A stretch of DNA of 64,000 nt, taken from NCBI GenBank assembly GCA_034440635.1, contig JAOTON010000324.1, positions 1 through 64,000 of the forward strand. Direction: 5' to 3'. Positions 32,341 to 44,622 of the stretch are shown here, in pieces. Within the stretch, counting starts at the first letter, position 1; each line of letters starts with the position of its first letter. A program made the position numbers and the translations under genes. The notes beneath the pieces are model-generated. The model was not told where the DNA came from. It saw only the letters and a program-made list of their open reading frames with translations, and ran no database searches. The DNA is from Lepas anatifera. Taxonomy: Eukaryota; Arthropoda; Thecostraca; Lepadidae.

Positions 32341-33639
32341 ATGTATTCCAAATGAAAAGATGATTTTCTTATTTTTCTTTATGAGTGTGGCAAGATAATT
32401 CCTATATTCCTATAATTCAAATTCCTATAGCATCGAAAACAAGTCGTTCATAGGCTAATCGAGATAGGTTTTTATATACATACCTTCTATGATGTGTGAC
32501 TTCTGCTGTCAAAATCATCTAGGGAATGTACTACAAAAACCAGCTAATAATTATTTAGGCTTATCGAAGCACCAAATGTCGGGTCATATGGCGTCACCAG
32601 CTCTTTCCTTCTTGGAAGGGTTTCTCGGGAGTTAGTTTTGTGATTCTAACGAAGGGCCGTGGCCGAATATATAAGCTCTCCCCATTTTCAACATCAAGGA
32701 ATCTTTGATAAAAGCCAGCTTACAGCTTATCGATTTTGCAGAAAAATTGATGCAGCGATCTCACTAAAAATTTCACGCATGCTACAACAAGCGTCGGTAA
32801 AGGGGAGACCAGGAGGCTTGTCCCTCCCCCCCCCACCCACTTCTTGACCAGCAAGTTCTTGATCTCAGTCAAAATGGGGAAAACCGGAAATTTATGTAAC
32901 CAGCCGCTGCGGAAGGCAACGAGGACCCCAAATTCGAACAGTTTTTGGTACTAACGTGGAAAGTTTGTTGTCAGCATCAGGTTGAAGTTTGGCTGGCCCC
33001 TACTTTTATGCTTGAAGTTTGTTTGGAGTTTGAAGTCACTTGTATGTATGAAGTGTGGCTGGCCCTGACGTTTATGTATGCTACCACCACAATAACAAGT
33101 AAAAGACTTAGCACTTCATACTTCCACACCAGCAATCACCGGCTTCTGACCTGTTTTACGCGCTTTGACTACACCGTGTCCCGTCTAATTCACGAACGAG
33201 CTCACAACTGACCTCGTGTGAAACGAGAGCATCATACAATCTTACGATACTGGCTGGGGTGTGAGCTTTTGGTCGGATAGAACATGATGTTTGATTGGTT
33301 GTAGGCCAGCGTTCATCTCCAGCGTTGTGATTAGTTGATGCTGAGGCCGCTTTGCCGGGATTTCCCGTAACTATGCGCTTTGTTTAGCCTTGCACGATGG
33401 AGGAGACATCCACGGATAAAAATTGTTTAACACAATTTTTGTGGATTGCAATTTGGCACCAGCAATAAACCTAAATTATCATTATCGGGTAGTGTTCTGG
33501 CGTATGTTCGTTAGGGTGGGTTTGCATTTATTGATGTCTAAGTCATATTTTGTCTATTTCACTGGGGGCAATTTCGGTCAGTGGGGGCATTTCGGCCGAC
33601 TGGGGGGGCAAATGCCCCCAGTTAACATGTTAAAAATTG

Positions 33640-33742
33640 CCTGGTCTCAAGGGAATCGATCCCAAGCATTCACCGTGCATGGCCACTGCTTCTTGGCAGC
33701 GGTCCGGAGCCCAACGCTCGACCAAGCGAGCTACCAGGGCGG
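33640..33742 (-). mobile_element. tRNA-like head of the SINE family
   Basis: On the minus strand, GGTAGCTCGCTTGGTCGAGC (A box) and GGATCGATTCCC (B box) are about 80 bp apart and match the heads of the copies at 13840-14158 and 58640-58955. The body that follows in those copies is absent. It could be a truncated SINE. Confidence 0.65.
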
Positions 33743-36700
33743 AAATTGAGCTCACGGAGAGCGCAGCCATGCGCTTCCTGGAAATCGTCTTTGCCAGCAG
33801 ACTGGTGATGGGATGAAAATATCGACCAATGGTGAATTATGTCGCGTTGTCCTTTTTCACGTGTCTCCAGTCGATGAGAGATACCAACTTATGCATTTCT
33901 CTCGGATTGAACAATCCACCACCGTGTAACCATTTACATCATATCAATAATTATATTTGTCCGCGTGTTTCGCTACTACAACTACAGGAAAGTAGCTATA
34001 TTTAGGGCAATGTCACCCGGCATCGGTGAACGAAATCATAATTTTTCACATTTCGCGCAAATTGTTTGGATTGTGTCGGCACCTATGCATTTTCTGAGCA
34101 CCCGAGGTCACCGACCATAACCATTACCATTACCCAGTCATTACCGACTGTTTGCACGAGTTTTCAGCCGTCTTCTTCGCTGTGCTCGATTTTCCAGATT
34201 ACATTACAGTGATCGTGATGGTCTTTGACCTTGGGTATGTGACATTGGTGGAGATCCCGGGGGGATTGGGGGGTCAGCACCCCCTGGGTCTCTCATAGGC
34301 TTTGTATAGGGCTTGTATTGTGCCACCGTTAGCCCACCCAGCGTTAACCCCCTCCCCTCCCTGATATGTGACCCCCCTCCCCACCTCCATCCCTGATATG
34401 TGACAGGTCAGTGAACCTTGGGTGACCTTAATTGACCTTGCGTAACCCTACGAACTTACGTAGTCAATATGGCCGGTCGTGTAATGACAACATGACGTGA
34501 TTTTGGGACTTCACCCAGTCAAGGAGCTGTTATGTACTTCGGGGATTTTCGTGTCTGACCTTTTTGATATCAACAGGGTCTTGACCTGGGTAAATTTGTG
34601 CACAGCTCGAGTTGAACTCACACTATATAAAGTCAACCTCTGGCTCCCTTGGCTCAATAAGGTGAGCCAATAGTAAGTAGTGGTTGATATTTATGTGAGA
34701 GTATTGCCTCTCTCAATCCCACAGTTTCGCAAAGCTAGATCCTGGGAATGATCGTGCGCCGTAAAAATGGGTGAGTGGGATTCGAATTGCAAGTCAAATC
34801 TTCACTCACCTCCATAAACTTATTTTACCCTTGTGTGATGATTTGTAATCTAACAGAAATATTGGTCTGAGGTCAAGCAGTTATTCACCATCGAAGAGTT
34901 CAGGCATCAAGCAGTATGCTTCCACTCAAAGCGTCTCTTTATGTTTGGTAGTTTCCAAGCGGCTGGCGAGGGACGATTTTGACCCCCTTCCGCCGCGGGG
35001 AAATGTTGATGACTATCTTCCGCCGACCGAGGGTCAAGCTCCGTGTCACTCACCGATCCCCGTGAAGAAATTATTTTAGTTGTGGGTTTATGATCTGCAC
35101 TGAGGAGCAGTGTTGTAAGTGTATGTCCTCTTACTGATGCAGGTGCCTCGGGTTTTGTAGGACCCGTCTTCCCTACTGTAACTTGGTACGGCTGGTTGTG
35201 AGCGGCGACGCCTCCTGCCCCCCCTCCCCCCACTCTCACCTGCTGTGCGCCTCAGGGCGTCTGCCGCGGCGGCTCGCCCGACCTCTGAACCCAGAGCAGG
35301 CGTTTTCTCTCGGGTGAGGCCAGTTAAGTGCTGCCTCTGGCACAAACTAGGTTAAACGACGAAATAAAACGGCATAGCCTGTACTAAAGAGCTAGAGCTG
35401 GGTGAAAAAGTGGGGGAAAGTGAGGAGTGTCCCAATTATAATTTTGAACGCAGTAATGAGGCGGGCTAGAAAAAGTTGGAGCCCTAGGTTAAGTAAGTTT
35501 CAAGGTGTGATTGAAACCGGATATTGTACTGGTCGATTTTAGAGGAGGCAGTTTGCTGTTATCGAGCATTTAAAGCAGTTAAAGTTTTACAACTCGTCTC
35601 CCCCTCCCCTCTTGGACTGTGGTGGCGCCTTGAAACTACAAACCTATCAAACGAATCCCAATATCAAGCCAACCCATCAAAACTAATCCCAATATCGGAC
35701 CCCCACGCCATTTCTCGTAAAACCTGTGTATCATTGCTGATTGGTCATTCCTGCTTTGCGGAATACGCCACCGATTGTGATTCACATTTAAACGATCAGA
35801 AGGCTCCGGTTTGGAGCGTGTTAATTAGGCCGTGCCGAACATCTGGCGTCTAGACAGAGTAACGGGCTTTAACTGTCTTTCTCTGTCTCAGATTCATATG
35901 CTTTTCGTACTGGGCGATTCACGCTTTCGGTAGGGTCACTGGTGACAGCCGCGGAGAAGACCGGGGCGGCACAGGGTGGCATTTCACTTTACTGACAGAC
36001 TGAGTGGAAAATACTGACGGCGGACATGACTAACTGAGATACTGACGGGCAGCCATTTCTGACTGGAACACGCACTGACCAACATTGCCGAGTGGTAAGC
36101 ATAGCCCACGGTATTGGCATGCTTCTCGCTGGGGGAAGGGGGGGCGAAATTCGATCCATCGTGATACTTTTCTGGAACAGCGTGTAAGCGAGGAAATGCA
36201 AAACAAAGGACTTGCAGTACCTCATTCCGGATTATATTGGTGTATGCCCCCACCTATTACTTTTGATATGCTGCGGTATATCATCTGAGCAAAGATAACT
36301 GCATTCGAAGGCTACGTGTTAAAAAGTCACGTTATATCGCGTACCTTCTCCCACCGTCATAGTTCAGTAAGTCATAGTCTCACAAACTATGGATACTTGG
36401 AGTATATTCAAAAATAATACAAAAGACATGATGCGATGTCTACCCCCAACACTCAAGCAACAATTTCTACAGTCACGGCGTATTTCCAGCAATGATCAGA
36501 TTCCACCGATGGATCGTCTAAGACTAGTATCAGTGCAGACGTACCTCCCCAACGCTACAGGAAGAATCGACAACACCTGTCGATACATTTCGGAATAACT
36601 GGTTCATTCACAGAACAGAACCGCTCACTCTCTTTATCTACATAGCCGCAGGGCACAGACAGCTCTACACCTGAAGCAACAACCGTAGAACGATCTCCCA

Positions 36701-38519
36701 TACTCTACCTTCCAGCTTAAATACAAGAGTTGAGGGTGGTTTAGTGCACGACCGGCTTTGTCGGCCGTTGAAGGCTAGAAAACAACACACAAAATCCGCA
36801 ACAGGTTAAATTCAACAGCCAATTTAAGCGGTATGTACAATCTATAATACAAGGATGGGCTCGACATGAAACCGGCTGGAGAACCGCGGCCAAGAAAAAC
36901 ATTCCACTGCAAAATGACGTTCTCTTGGACCTTTCATCCGAAATGCTAACCTGGCCTTCAACGTCAAGTAAAAGATCACGCAACTCAACTAAGACAAACT
37001 ATTTCATACACAACAATGATCTGATTTCTGCAAGCTGGTATACACATATGCACAGTGTATACCAAAGCGTACTCAAGTGTTTACGGAGGATGTCAAGTTA
37101 AGGTTTGTGCATGATTTCAAAGGAATTCATCGTCTAAGAAAATAATATAACAGTTTCACAGACCGTCCTAAGCGAGTACGTCCCAGAGGCAAGGGACTTT
37201 CGGCGGCAGTTGGGTATTGGCGATGTCGTTGACCTTGCTACGGAAGCCGTGGCGGCCCGAGCAAGAGCTGAGCAGTGGCAACAATCAAGAAAGTTTGGCA
37301 GCTTCAGCCGTGCTGAACATGCGTCTGCTAACAAACAAGAATCGCCTTGCAGCAAGAGCTATACTGAAGGACAGTTATGGGAGAAAATAGGCTTTAATTT
37401 AGAATTTCCATTGCATTGTCATTTAAATTTTGATTTGAATAATATTTATAAAGTACGGGTCTAATTGTGTTCGCTTCTTAAAGAAGAAATATCGCATATT
37501 TATCAAGAACATGGTCCCCCGCGGCGGACCGTCGGCGTCAGAATCTGGGGAGTGTTCAACTTTGCTGTGACGTCCTACAACGCCTGACTTCAGTGCGTTC
37601 CGGTGTCCTAACCATCGAGTGCGGGATAGTGCCGGTGACCCGCAGCTTGCAACACAGTGCAACTGCGTGTGTCTTGGTTAGAGCGGTCCGTCTGTCGCGG
37701 TAGGTACCGCACCTGGGCTCTGTACGTCTTTTCCCAGTGCCTACAGGGTAAGGCAATAAACACAAAGGACAAATTATTCAGATATTTCAACAGTTTCGAT
37801 GTAACCTTCATTGAATTCAGTGCCGTTAAACCCACTCACTCTTTCATCACTTTTTCCCCGCTTCATGCTAACATTTTTGGAAACGTCAAGTTCTTTTTCC
37901 ATAATACCTACCTCGTTAAATTACATTGACTGAAATACCAGCGGAGACTCTATTAGCCCATTTGTCTTTCCACCTCTTAAACACTGGGTTCGTATGCGTG
38001 TTCCTACGATTCAAGCAAACAAAGAACTGAACTTTCAAGTTTGTTGGAATCTACGTTTCGAATACTTTTTGACAGAGAGAAGAATGCAGAATTTCTGATT
38101 TCAAGTTCTTCATTGGGCAACACGTTCTTTTACAACCCGGTCTCCGTCCATGACGTAAAGGTGTCTTTGAACACCATTCCGAGGAATGGAAGGCTTGCTC
38201 GCTGAATACGTCTCCAGAGCCCATTCTTATATCTCAGACATCGGGAGACTCCTTTGGGATGCACTGCATGGTTTCTTACGAGTCTAAACTTACAACCCCG
38301 CTGGAATTTATCACAAAACATACGCACCGTTAACACAGTCCCTCAGACGGACGTGCTTTGAGTCACTGTCAGCCGCTGATGTTGATGTTGAAGATGCTGG
38401 AGATGATGTGCCAGTACTTAACGTCTGATGTCCTAGCCACCGGTGCCGTCATCCTCGCCCGAACATCTGCACACATCACGGGGAACAGTTTGGTACACAA
38501 CTGCTTGGGTTGCATCTCC

Positions 38520-39875
38520 CTATCTCTGCCCGCCATCGCCGGTAGAACCGTCTCCTCCAGCAGCGTCATCTGCTGGGTGATCTCCCTTGGAACCACCATT
38601 TTCGAGGGCTGCGTGACCGTTCTCTGTTCTACTGGCGCCGTTGGCCACACCAGGCTCAGCATGAGCCAAGCCTGCAGACAGATTCAGGTCCATACGTGCC
38701 GTGCTTTTCTCTGGTTCGGTGGAGCTAGAGGCGATCTGCGCTGCAGCATCTGAAGCGCCATCGGAGACTTCAATTTTCTCGTTCTTGACAGATGCCTGGT
38801 TCTTGCTGCATTTCTTCTCAAGAGCAGACAGACTATCCTGAATACGTTTGATGGCCTCCTTGCGAGAGTTCCGCACATCGACGTCACCATTAGCTTCGAC
38901 GTCATCAAGGCGGATCAGCTGGCGCGTCAGCATCTCGTCCAAGTAAAGATACTCCTTATCGCCACGAGTCCCGTCGAAGGACTCCAGCTGCTGCGTCAGT
39001 GGGTCAACCTCCTGGTGAACGGCTAGTATCTTCTCTAGAGCAATTTGACGTGCTGTCTTCACAGGCGGCGGGGAAGGAACCTCGTTGTTCTTGGGCTTGG
39101 GTGCTACCTTCGGCGGCAGGCGAGGAGCAGGTTCCTCAGTTGTTCGGCCTGCTTCGGCAGGGATTGACTCGGAGAGCTCGACCTGCACTGGAATAGAAAC
39201 AGACTCAGTCTCCTGCTGAGAGGGTCTCCGAGAGACGGGCCTGAACACGCCGAAGCTGGCCGGGTGAAACGGCTTGGCGCCGGGGGAGAAGGGCTTGGGT
39301 GACGAGTTGAGATAGTTGGGCTTTCCATATGGCGACGACTGCTGGGGCGGCTGGCTCGCGCTCCGCTGCTGCGCCGTCATTGCCGCATTCACATTCAGCG
39401 GCGGAAGTGGCGCGTTGACCGGACAGCTCTGAGCACGAATGTCCCTTTCGCTCTCTTCTCCTCCATTCACCTCCTCACCCGGTTGTCTCTCTTCGCTGAT
39501 ATTCTGCATCGTGGCGTTGCTACCATCCACGGTGTCCTTCCTGGATGGTTTCCGAGCTGGCCGCAGCGGAGGCGACGGCGCCACCGTCGTCTCCTCATCA
39601 TCCCTCTCCAGCGTGATGGGGATGATCCTCTCCTTGCCAGCGGTGGGCTTGTACTCTGGCTCGCCGCTGGACCCGGTGGAGCTGGCCTGGGAGCGGGCGT
39701 CGCTGGCGTGGGCGTCCTCTTCAGAGGTGTAGCATCCGGAGCCGTCTGAAGTGCGCCGCTCTCGCTGCTGTTGGAAGGGGCGCGGAGCGAAGAGGCCCGG
39801 CCTCAGCGCGTCGAAGCTGTGGAACTTGGGACGCGCCGGTCGCGGGCGCGGCTCCTCCATGCTGTCGTCCAGGTT
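38520..39875 (-). CDS. BAG3/stv: BAG-domain co-chaperone, BAG3/starvin type, terminal exon
   Basis: BAG proteins bind the Hsp70 ATPase domain and drive nucleotide exchange. BAG3 and insect starvin link Hsp70 to small heat-shock proteins and chaperone-assisted autophagy. From the ATG at 39858-39860 the exon gives 446 residues. Residues 1-270 are disordered and rich in Pro, Ser and Gln, with a PSPPP run and two IPV-like motifs (RIIPITLE near 80, VSIPVQVE near 220) of the kind used for small heat-shock protein binding. Residues 273-350 form the BAG domain: EKILAVHQEVDPLTQQLESF, DKEYLYLDEMLTRQLIRLD, DVRNSRKEAIKRIQ. The tail is Gly/Asn/Asp-rich. The acceptor TTCCACAG lies just above 39875 (39876-39883), and five codons (NLDDS) precede the ATG, so coding probably continues in an upstream exon I cannot find. 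A WW domain, present in vertebrate BAG3, is not seen. Confidence 0.9.
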   Translation of the reverse strand, partial: NLDDSMEEPRPRPARPKFHSFDALRPGLFAPRPFQQQRERRTSDGSGCYTSEEDAHASDARSQASSTGSSGEPEYKPTAGKERIIPITLERDDEETTVAPSPPLRPARKPSRKDTVDGSNATMQNISEERQPGEEVNGGEESERDIRAQSCPVNAPLPPLNVNAAMTAQQRSASQPPQQSSPYGKPNYLNSSPKPFSPGAKPFHPASFGVFRPVSRRPSQQETESVSIPVQVELSESIPAEAGRTTEEPAPRLPPKVAPKPKNNEVPSPPPVKTARQIALEKILAVHQEVDPLTQQLESFDGTRGDKEYLYLDEMLTRQLIRLDDVEANGDVDVRNSRKEAIKRIQDSLSALEKKCSKNQASVKNEKIEVSDGASDAAAQIASSSTEPEKSTARMDLNLSAGLAHAEPGVANGASRTENGHAALENGGSKGDHPADDAAGGDGSTGDGGQR

Positions 39876-40014
39876 CTGTGGAAGAAGGAGACAGAGGCAA
39901 GGTCAGATATGGCCAGTCTCCGGGTTGGGATTCTTCGATTTCACGTGCATGTTATTATGAACTGTTTGCACACTGGAGTTGTCAGCCAGAAAGGAGAGAT
40001 AAGACTGAGGGAGA

Positions 40015-40015
40015 G

Positions 40016-40050
<35 letters not shown>

Positions 40051-40056
40051 GAGAGA
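40015..40056 (+). repeat. GA microsatellite in the intron 5' of the BAG exon
   Basis: GA repeats with single interruptions occur here. On the gene's own strand this is a CT tract about 140 nt upstream of the acceptor, so it could act as distant polypyrimidine sequence, though a closer tract exists. Confidence 0.9.
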
Positions 40057-40181
40057 GAGGCACAAACCATCAAGGTCTTGCGATGCCACAATGTACGGAT
40101 ATGGGCACATTCGTAATTCTGGAAGGACACTCATAATTAGACAAAGAGCTGTCGAACAAACGTACATTAACCTCGCCCCAC

Positions 40182-41126
40182 GGGGGCCATCATGGCCCCC
40201 TAGTTTTTCCGGGATAACAGAAAACAACGTGGGCAGCACCGCGGTTGAGGGCTCACCTCTCACTGCATCATTTTCCCATCATCCTGAAATTTTTACCCCG
40301 GGTCACCCAAGGTCAGGTCACCGACGAGGTCAACCAGGTCACCTCACTTCAATTTAGAGCTCTGTAAGAGCTACATTTCAAGTCGATCGATTTGAAACTT
40401 CCTACACTTCATGACCCTCCAGGGTCTACAAGGTGTATATCCGGGATTTTTCGATTTCGTGCCCTGAGGTCAGGTCACGAGGCGACCTCTCCCATTGGAA
40501 AAGCATGGGGAAAACCTGTTTCATGATATAAAAGCCACAAAATGATTGCAAATACTCAGACTGCTCAGAACAGCGTTTTTGGACACCCTTTCACGGATCC
40601 CAGGGGTCATATTTACCCTTTGCTTTTCCAAGGTCATCCAGGTCACCAGAGGTCAAAACAGTATTTTGACAATAACTTTTGACCTAATTAAGCTAGAGCG
40701 GTGAAACAAACACCATCGTGTTTGTCTTGTCACTGGCTTTCATTTGATATACGGAAGGTCACTTTGTGACCTTTCGTGACCCCAGGTCATATTAGGTCAC
40801 AAGGTGACCTCTGGAGGTCAAACCACTGGCGGGAGGTCTTTATGTTCCACATAGCGGAAAAAGTGCTGGCAATTTCCTATCAAATGAATTTTACCGGCCT
40901 CAATAGCTCCAATGACATAAGAGTTATGACCAGTTTGCTTAATCATTGCATATTTGAGTGAAAATAGCCGATCTTGACCTAATTTGACCTCTGGAGGTCA
41001 AACCATTGACCTGAGCACTAAAACATGCGAAATAATTTCTTACTGAATTCACGCGAGCTTTCTATTGCACCTTGCAGAGTTGCGCTACGCCCATATTTTC
41101 GAGTTAGAGGGGGCCATCATGCCCCC
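40182..41126. repeat. AGGTCA-rich repeat bounded by GGGGGCCATCATGGCCCCC-like palindromes
   Basis: The palindrome GGGGGCCATCATGGCCCCC (40182-40200) and a close version (41109-41126) bracket about 0.9 kb. Inside are about 20 AGGTCA or TGACCT hexamers between 40300 and 41010. They include overlapping direct pairs, a direct repeat with 4-bp spacing near 40793, inverted pairs with 5-bp spacing, and two TGACCTCTGGAGGTCA everted pairs. No coding frame is seen. It may be a transposable element of unknown class. Confidence 0.6.
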
Positions 41127-42829
41127 GGTGGGCAAGGTGGGCCGACCGGGGTAAACATACACAAACACACCCAAACACAATTTACTCAGCTTTCCAGAAA
41201 CTTTCAGTGTCAAAACAGAACACCAGTAAGTTCCTCGACACCACACATGTAAAACATAACTCATTCCAACAGAAAGCTTACGTGTGGTCTGCATGTGGGC
41301 GAAGGCGGCCTGCGTTTCGCAAATGCGATCGGCCGGTACCCGGCAGGAAGCGGGTTCCGTTCGGAGATCGAATGTGGACAAGACTGTGTGTTTTCCATGC
41401 TTTGTTCACAGTGACACCTCGTGAAGGTAGTGTTTCTCACTTGGAAAACGGTGCGCACTGGCGCAGCAGAATCGGGAGCCGAGTTTGCAAACAGCAGTTC
41501 CACCGGAACACACAATGATAGAGCAGAGGCGGGGAAAGCAGGTGAAGTTACTGGCGTGTGAGGGCGACAAAGGTCAAATAGTGCAACAGTGCTGTTGTTA
41601 ATTGCTTAATTAACAACAATTGTGAGTCACATTTGCAAATTTCATTATTGTAGTCACACGATGTCACAGGTCTAAAACACGATGTGTACAGGTAGTTGTG
41701 AATCCAGACTACGATAATTTAGGCGGTTTTAAGGGGGAGAAAAAACGACGGAATTTAGAAAATAAATATCCAGCGGAGAAAGCTGAACAAAGTTGGGCTG
41801 GCAAATTGTCTTTTTGTCTCTCTCTGAATCCACCACTGTTTAGACGGTATATTTTTCACGGAAGTCTTACGGAAAACCGTACGTCTCCAAGACCCAGCAC
41901 GATAACCGGCACGGACATGCGGAGCCGTTGCATCACCCCAGATCAAGTGCAGTCGAAACTTGGCCGTCGTTTTCAGCATATCTGATGCGTCGCCAGTGCG
42001 TGGCGGGTCTCAGTCGGCAGATAGCCGGACCGTTCCCTCAGACACTCTCCGGCACAAAGATGAGTGATGTGAGAGCGTCGAGTCGGCCGCGACACTAGAG
42101 TAACGGCAAGGTGAGAAACCTGGACAGGTTTCGTAACAATGGACCCTCTGTCACTGATTACGGGCGGATAAGAGAGTCGCTGAGGAGCCACTGCTGCATT
42201 TGCCCACTTGCGGACTCCATAGAGATTGCCTCTGATAAGAGAACAGTACGCTTCCTGAAGAACATGTTCTCGACAGAAAGAAGACCTGACTTCAGGTATA
42301 AATACTTGTAACAAGTGGAATGTCTGACTTTTTATGGATCTGCCTTCTGTAGTGGTCATGTGATAAAAGGTTTCGTGTGTGGTATGTAAAAATGTGATTC
42401 ATGCATCAATTCCAATGAATATCTATGCATTGTAAATCCAGGGAAACACTGAAAACAAAAGTGTCGCGTCTCGTCTCCTTTTCCTAATTTTTGATCACAC
42501 ATTTTGCAGTTATCTCGTTCGCTCCCTTCCTCTCTGATGAAGAATCCCAGCACGACCCACTCTCCCAGCCCCAGAGTACACGTGACCCCCGCTGAACTTT
42601 GTCTTGTTATCATACGGCCTCTGTCGTGTTGGGCTCATCATCTCGTTTCCGACATTTGTTTGGCAGTGATTGTTCTCACCCACTATTGCTCTCCCTTCAC
42701 TTTGCTTCACTTTGCGTGTTAAATGGACTCCTCCTCGCATCGTTCTCTCAGTTTGATCATGGCGGCCAAGCACCATGTCTTCCCACTCTCTCTCATTTTA
42801 CCCACAGCTTCCCCCATCCCCCTAGCTGC

Positions 42830-43052
42830 CCCCCACCGCTCACTGCTTCCCTCCCATCTCTTTAGTTTCCCCCACCGCTCACTGCTTCCCTCCCATCCCT
42901 TTAGTTTCCCCTACCGCTCACTGCTTCCCTCCCATCCCTTTAGTTGCCCCCACCGCTCACTGCTTCCCTCCCATCCCTTTAGTTGCCCCCCATCGCTCAC
43001 TGCTTCCCTCCCATCCCTTTAGTTCTCCCCTATCGGGGACTGCGTCCCTCCC
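42830..43052 (+). repeat. 39-bp minisatellite, six units
   Basis: GCTCACTGCTTCCCTCCCAT recurs at 42838, 42877, 42916, 42955 and 42995, with a final decayed unit near 43035. The period is 39-40 bp. Most units end CTTTAGTT(T/G)CCCC. Minor differences separate the copies. It is not in a known gene. Confidence 0.95.
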
Positions 43053-43756
43053 ACGCCCAGCCAGACCGTGAATTCTAGGTACCCCAGATCTAAACTATTG
43101 TCCAAGGGACACCATTTCTCTACGTGAGAATGTTTAAGACAGAAAGTATACCCCTTCCCCTTTCCCGTTTCCATCTCTCTGGAAGCCATAAAGGCATACA
43201 GACAGCATACTCGCTCTTCAGGCTAGGTATGTAGGAGGATATCCGTTTATCTCTTCGTCAACCTTGAAGTGGTCATTTCTTGGAGACGGCTTGCATAACA
43301 AAGTCGCGGCAACTTTCGGCGCCTTTATCTCACGTGACAGTTGGGTGGCCATTCCTCACTGTGGCGAAAGTGCGGCAGTTTCACTCGCCCCGCGCGCGCG
43401 CAGGTGCCTCGTCAGCTGACAATTTATGACGTCATAAGTTAGAGCCTTCAAGCGCCAGCGCCCGAACGCGGTGCTGTTTAGAGACGTGAGGAGACTCTGA
43501 AATCCTCGTGAAGTAGCGCTAAACTCAAGCCCTCTTTGAAAATGACGTTACTATTTTCTAGAAGATCAAGAACTGGAAACAGGTGTATGTATTCAGCTAC
43601 ATAATTTACTTTTAATGACATTGTCTATTTATTTTTGTCATGAGGCTTTACGATGACGCTCAGACTTTAGTCGTTGGATGACGTCAGAAGAGTGAGGGGA
43701 GGGGAGGTAAGGCATAGCAGGCTTGGGTTAAAGGCAAAAAGCCAAATCTGCCTTCG

Positions 43757-43831
43757 CGTGGTTTCGAACCAGCGACCTCTGGTAGACACAAGCTTTGAAC
43801 CACCAAACGTGCACCACCTGCGCCACCCGGA
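43757..43831 (-). mobile_element. tRNA-like SINE head or tRNA pseudogene
   Basis: On the minus strand, TGGCGCAGGTGG (A box) and GGTTCGAAACC (B box) are spaced as in a tRNA gene. The acceptor and anticodon stems do not pair well, so it is not called as a working tRNA. It directly precedes the hAT-type element at 43847. Confidence 0.5.
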
Positions 43832-43846
43832 CATCTCATGGACAAT

Positions 43847-44020
43847 CAGTGGCGCATACAAGGGGGCTAAGGGAGCTTAAGCTCCTCCTCCCCGAATTTC
43901 AGGGTGCCTACATACCTATCGTGCCTACATAGTAACTACATACCTGAAAGCTGTTCCAGGGCAATGGCGAGGAAGGCTCGAGCCCCCTAGCCCCCCCATC
44001 AAGTCCTGGATCCGCCACCG
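43847..44020. mobile_element. hAT-type MITE, 174 bp
   Basis: The ends are CAGTGGCG and CGCCACCG, close to the hAT terminal consensus. The flanks TGGACAAT and TTGACGAT match at 6 of 8 positions, fitting the 8-bp target duplication of hAT elements. There is no coding capacity. Confidence 0.65.
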
Positions 44021-44053
44021 TTGACGATGTTGGCTCGTGTGTGCACTACCTGG

Positions 44054-44194
44054 CAGGGGCGGACGTGGGAGCGCCGCTTGGGAAGGGGGGGCGACTGGAG
44101 AAAATCGTAAACAAATGGTGTTTTTTAAGAAAATCGGCCAAATTGTGCATTTTGGGGCATGGCCCTGCCCCCCCCCGCTCTGTGTACGCCAGTG
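44054..44194. mobile_element. hAT-type MITE, 141 bp
   Basis: The ends are CAGGGGCG and CGCCAGTG. The flanks CTACCTGG and TCACCTGG match at 6 of 8 positions. The interior is AT-rich, with AAGAAAATCGGCCAAATTG. It lies 33 bp from the previous hAT-type element. Confidence 0.65.
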
Positions 44195-44622
44195 TCACCT
44201 GGACAACTCATGGGCTACCAAATTCACAAACGGCGGGACATTAACTTCAGAGCACGGACAGTCCAAACAGATTTGCAACTCCTTGGAGGACCAGAGGCGG
44301 CCGTATGTAAACATGTCAGGTGAGGCAAACACAAGACCAGATCGCTACTGAAGCACGTGGCTTGCTACCGATTCCAATTAACGGTGCAATTCCCAGCACA
44401 GAATGGGAATTTTCGAAATAATTCGGGGTGCCGGAATTCGAAACAATGTCAATGCTAGTACGTAAAGAGAGATAGCATCATATAATTTTGGTTCAACCCT
44501 CATACATACCTTAAAACTATATAGGACAAATTTGAAGATTGTGAAATGAAAAACAATTAAATTTAAAGGAGATTCGAACGTTAGCCTGACCTACTATTGG
44601 GGTTTCCGGGCACCCGCAAAGA

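Larger units (their letters stand above)
28502..38519. other. Intergenic region between convergent EMC1 and BAG genes
   Basis: About 10 kb with no recognisable coding exon. Contents that can be named are a partial copy of the intron 2 TTAA element (29518-29600), a short tandem of ACATAGTTCCAAC words (30187-30250), SINE fragments (31050-31244 and 33640-33742), a GGTTTAACGACACCTCAACT repeat (32255-32340), and several AGGTCA/TGACCT words at 34220-34600. A TATA-like TATATAAAG lies near 34624. The rest shows no structure that I can support. Confidence 0.7.

Noticed and set aside
43757..43831. Second tRNA gene
   Set aside because: A and B boxes are present, but the acceptor and anticodon stems do not pair, so it is listed only as a tRNA-like element.
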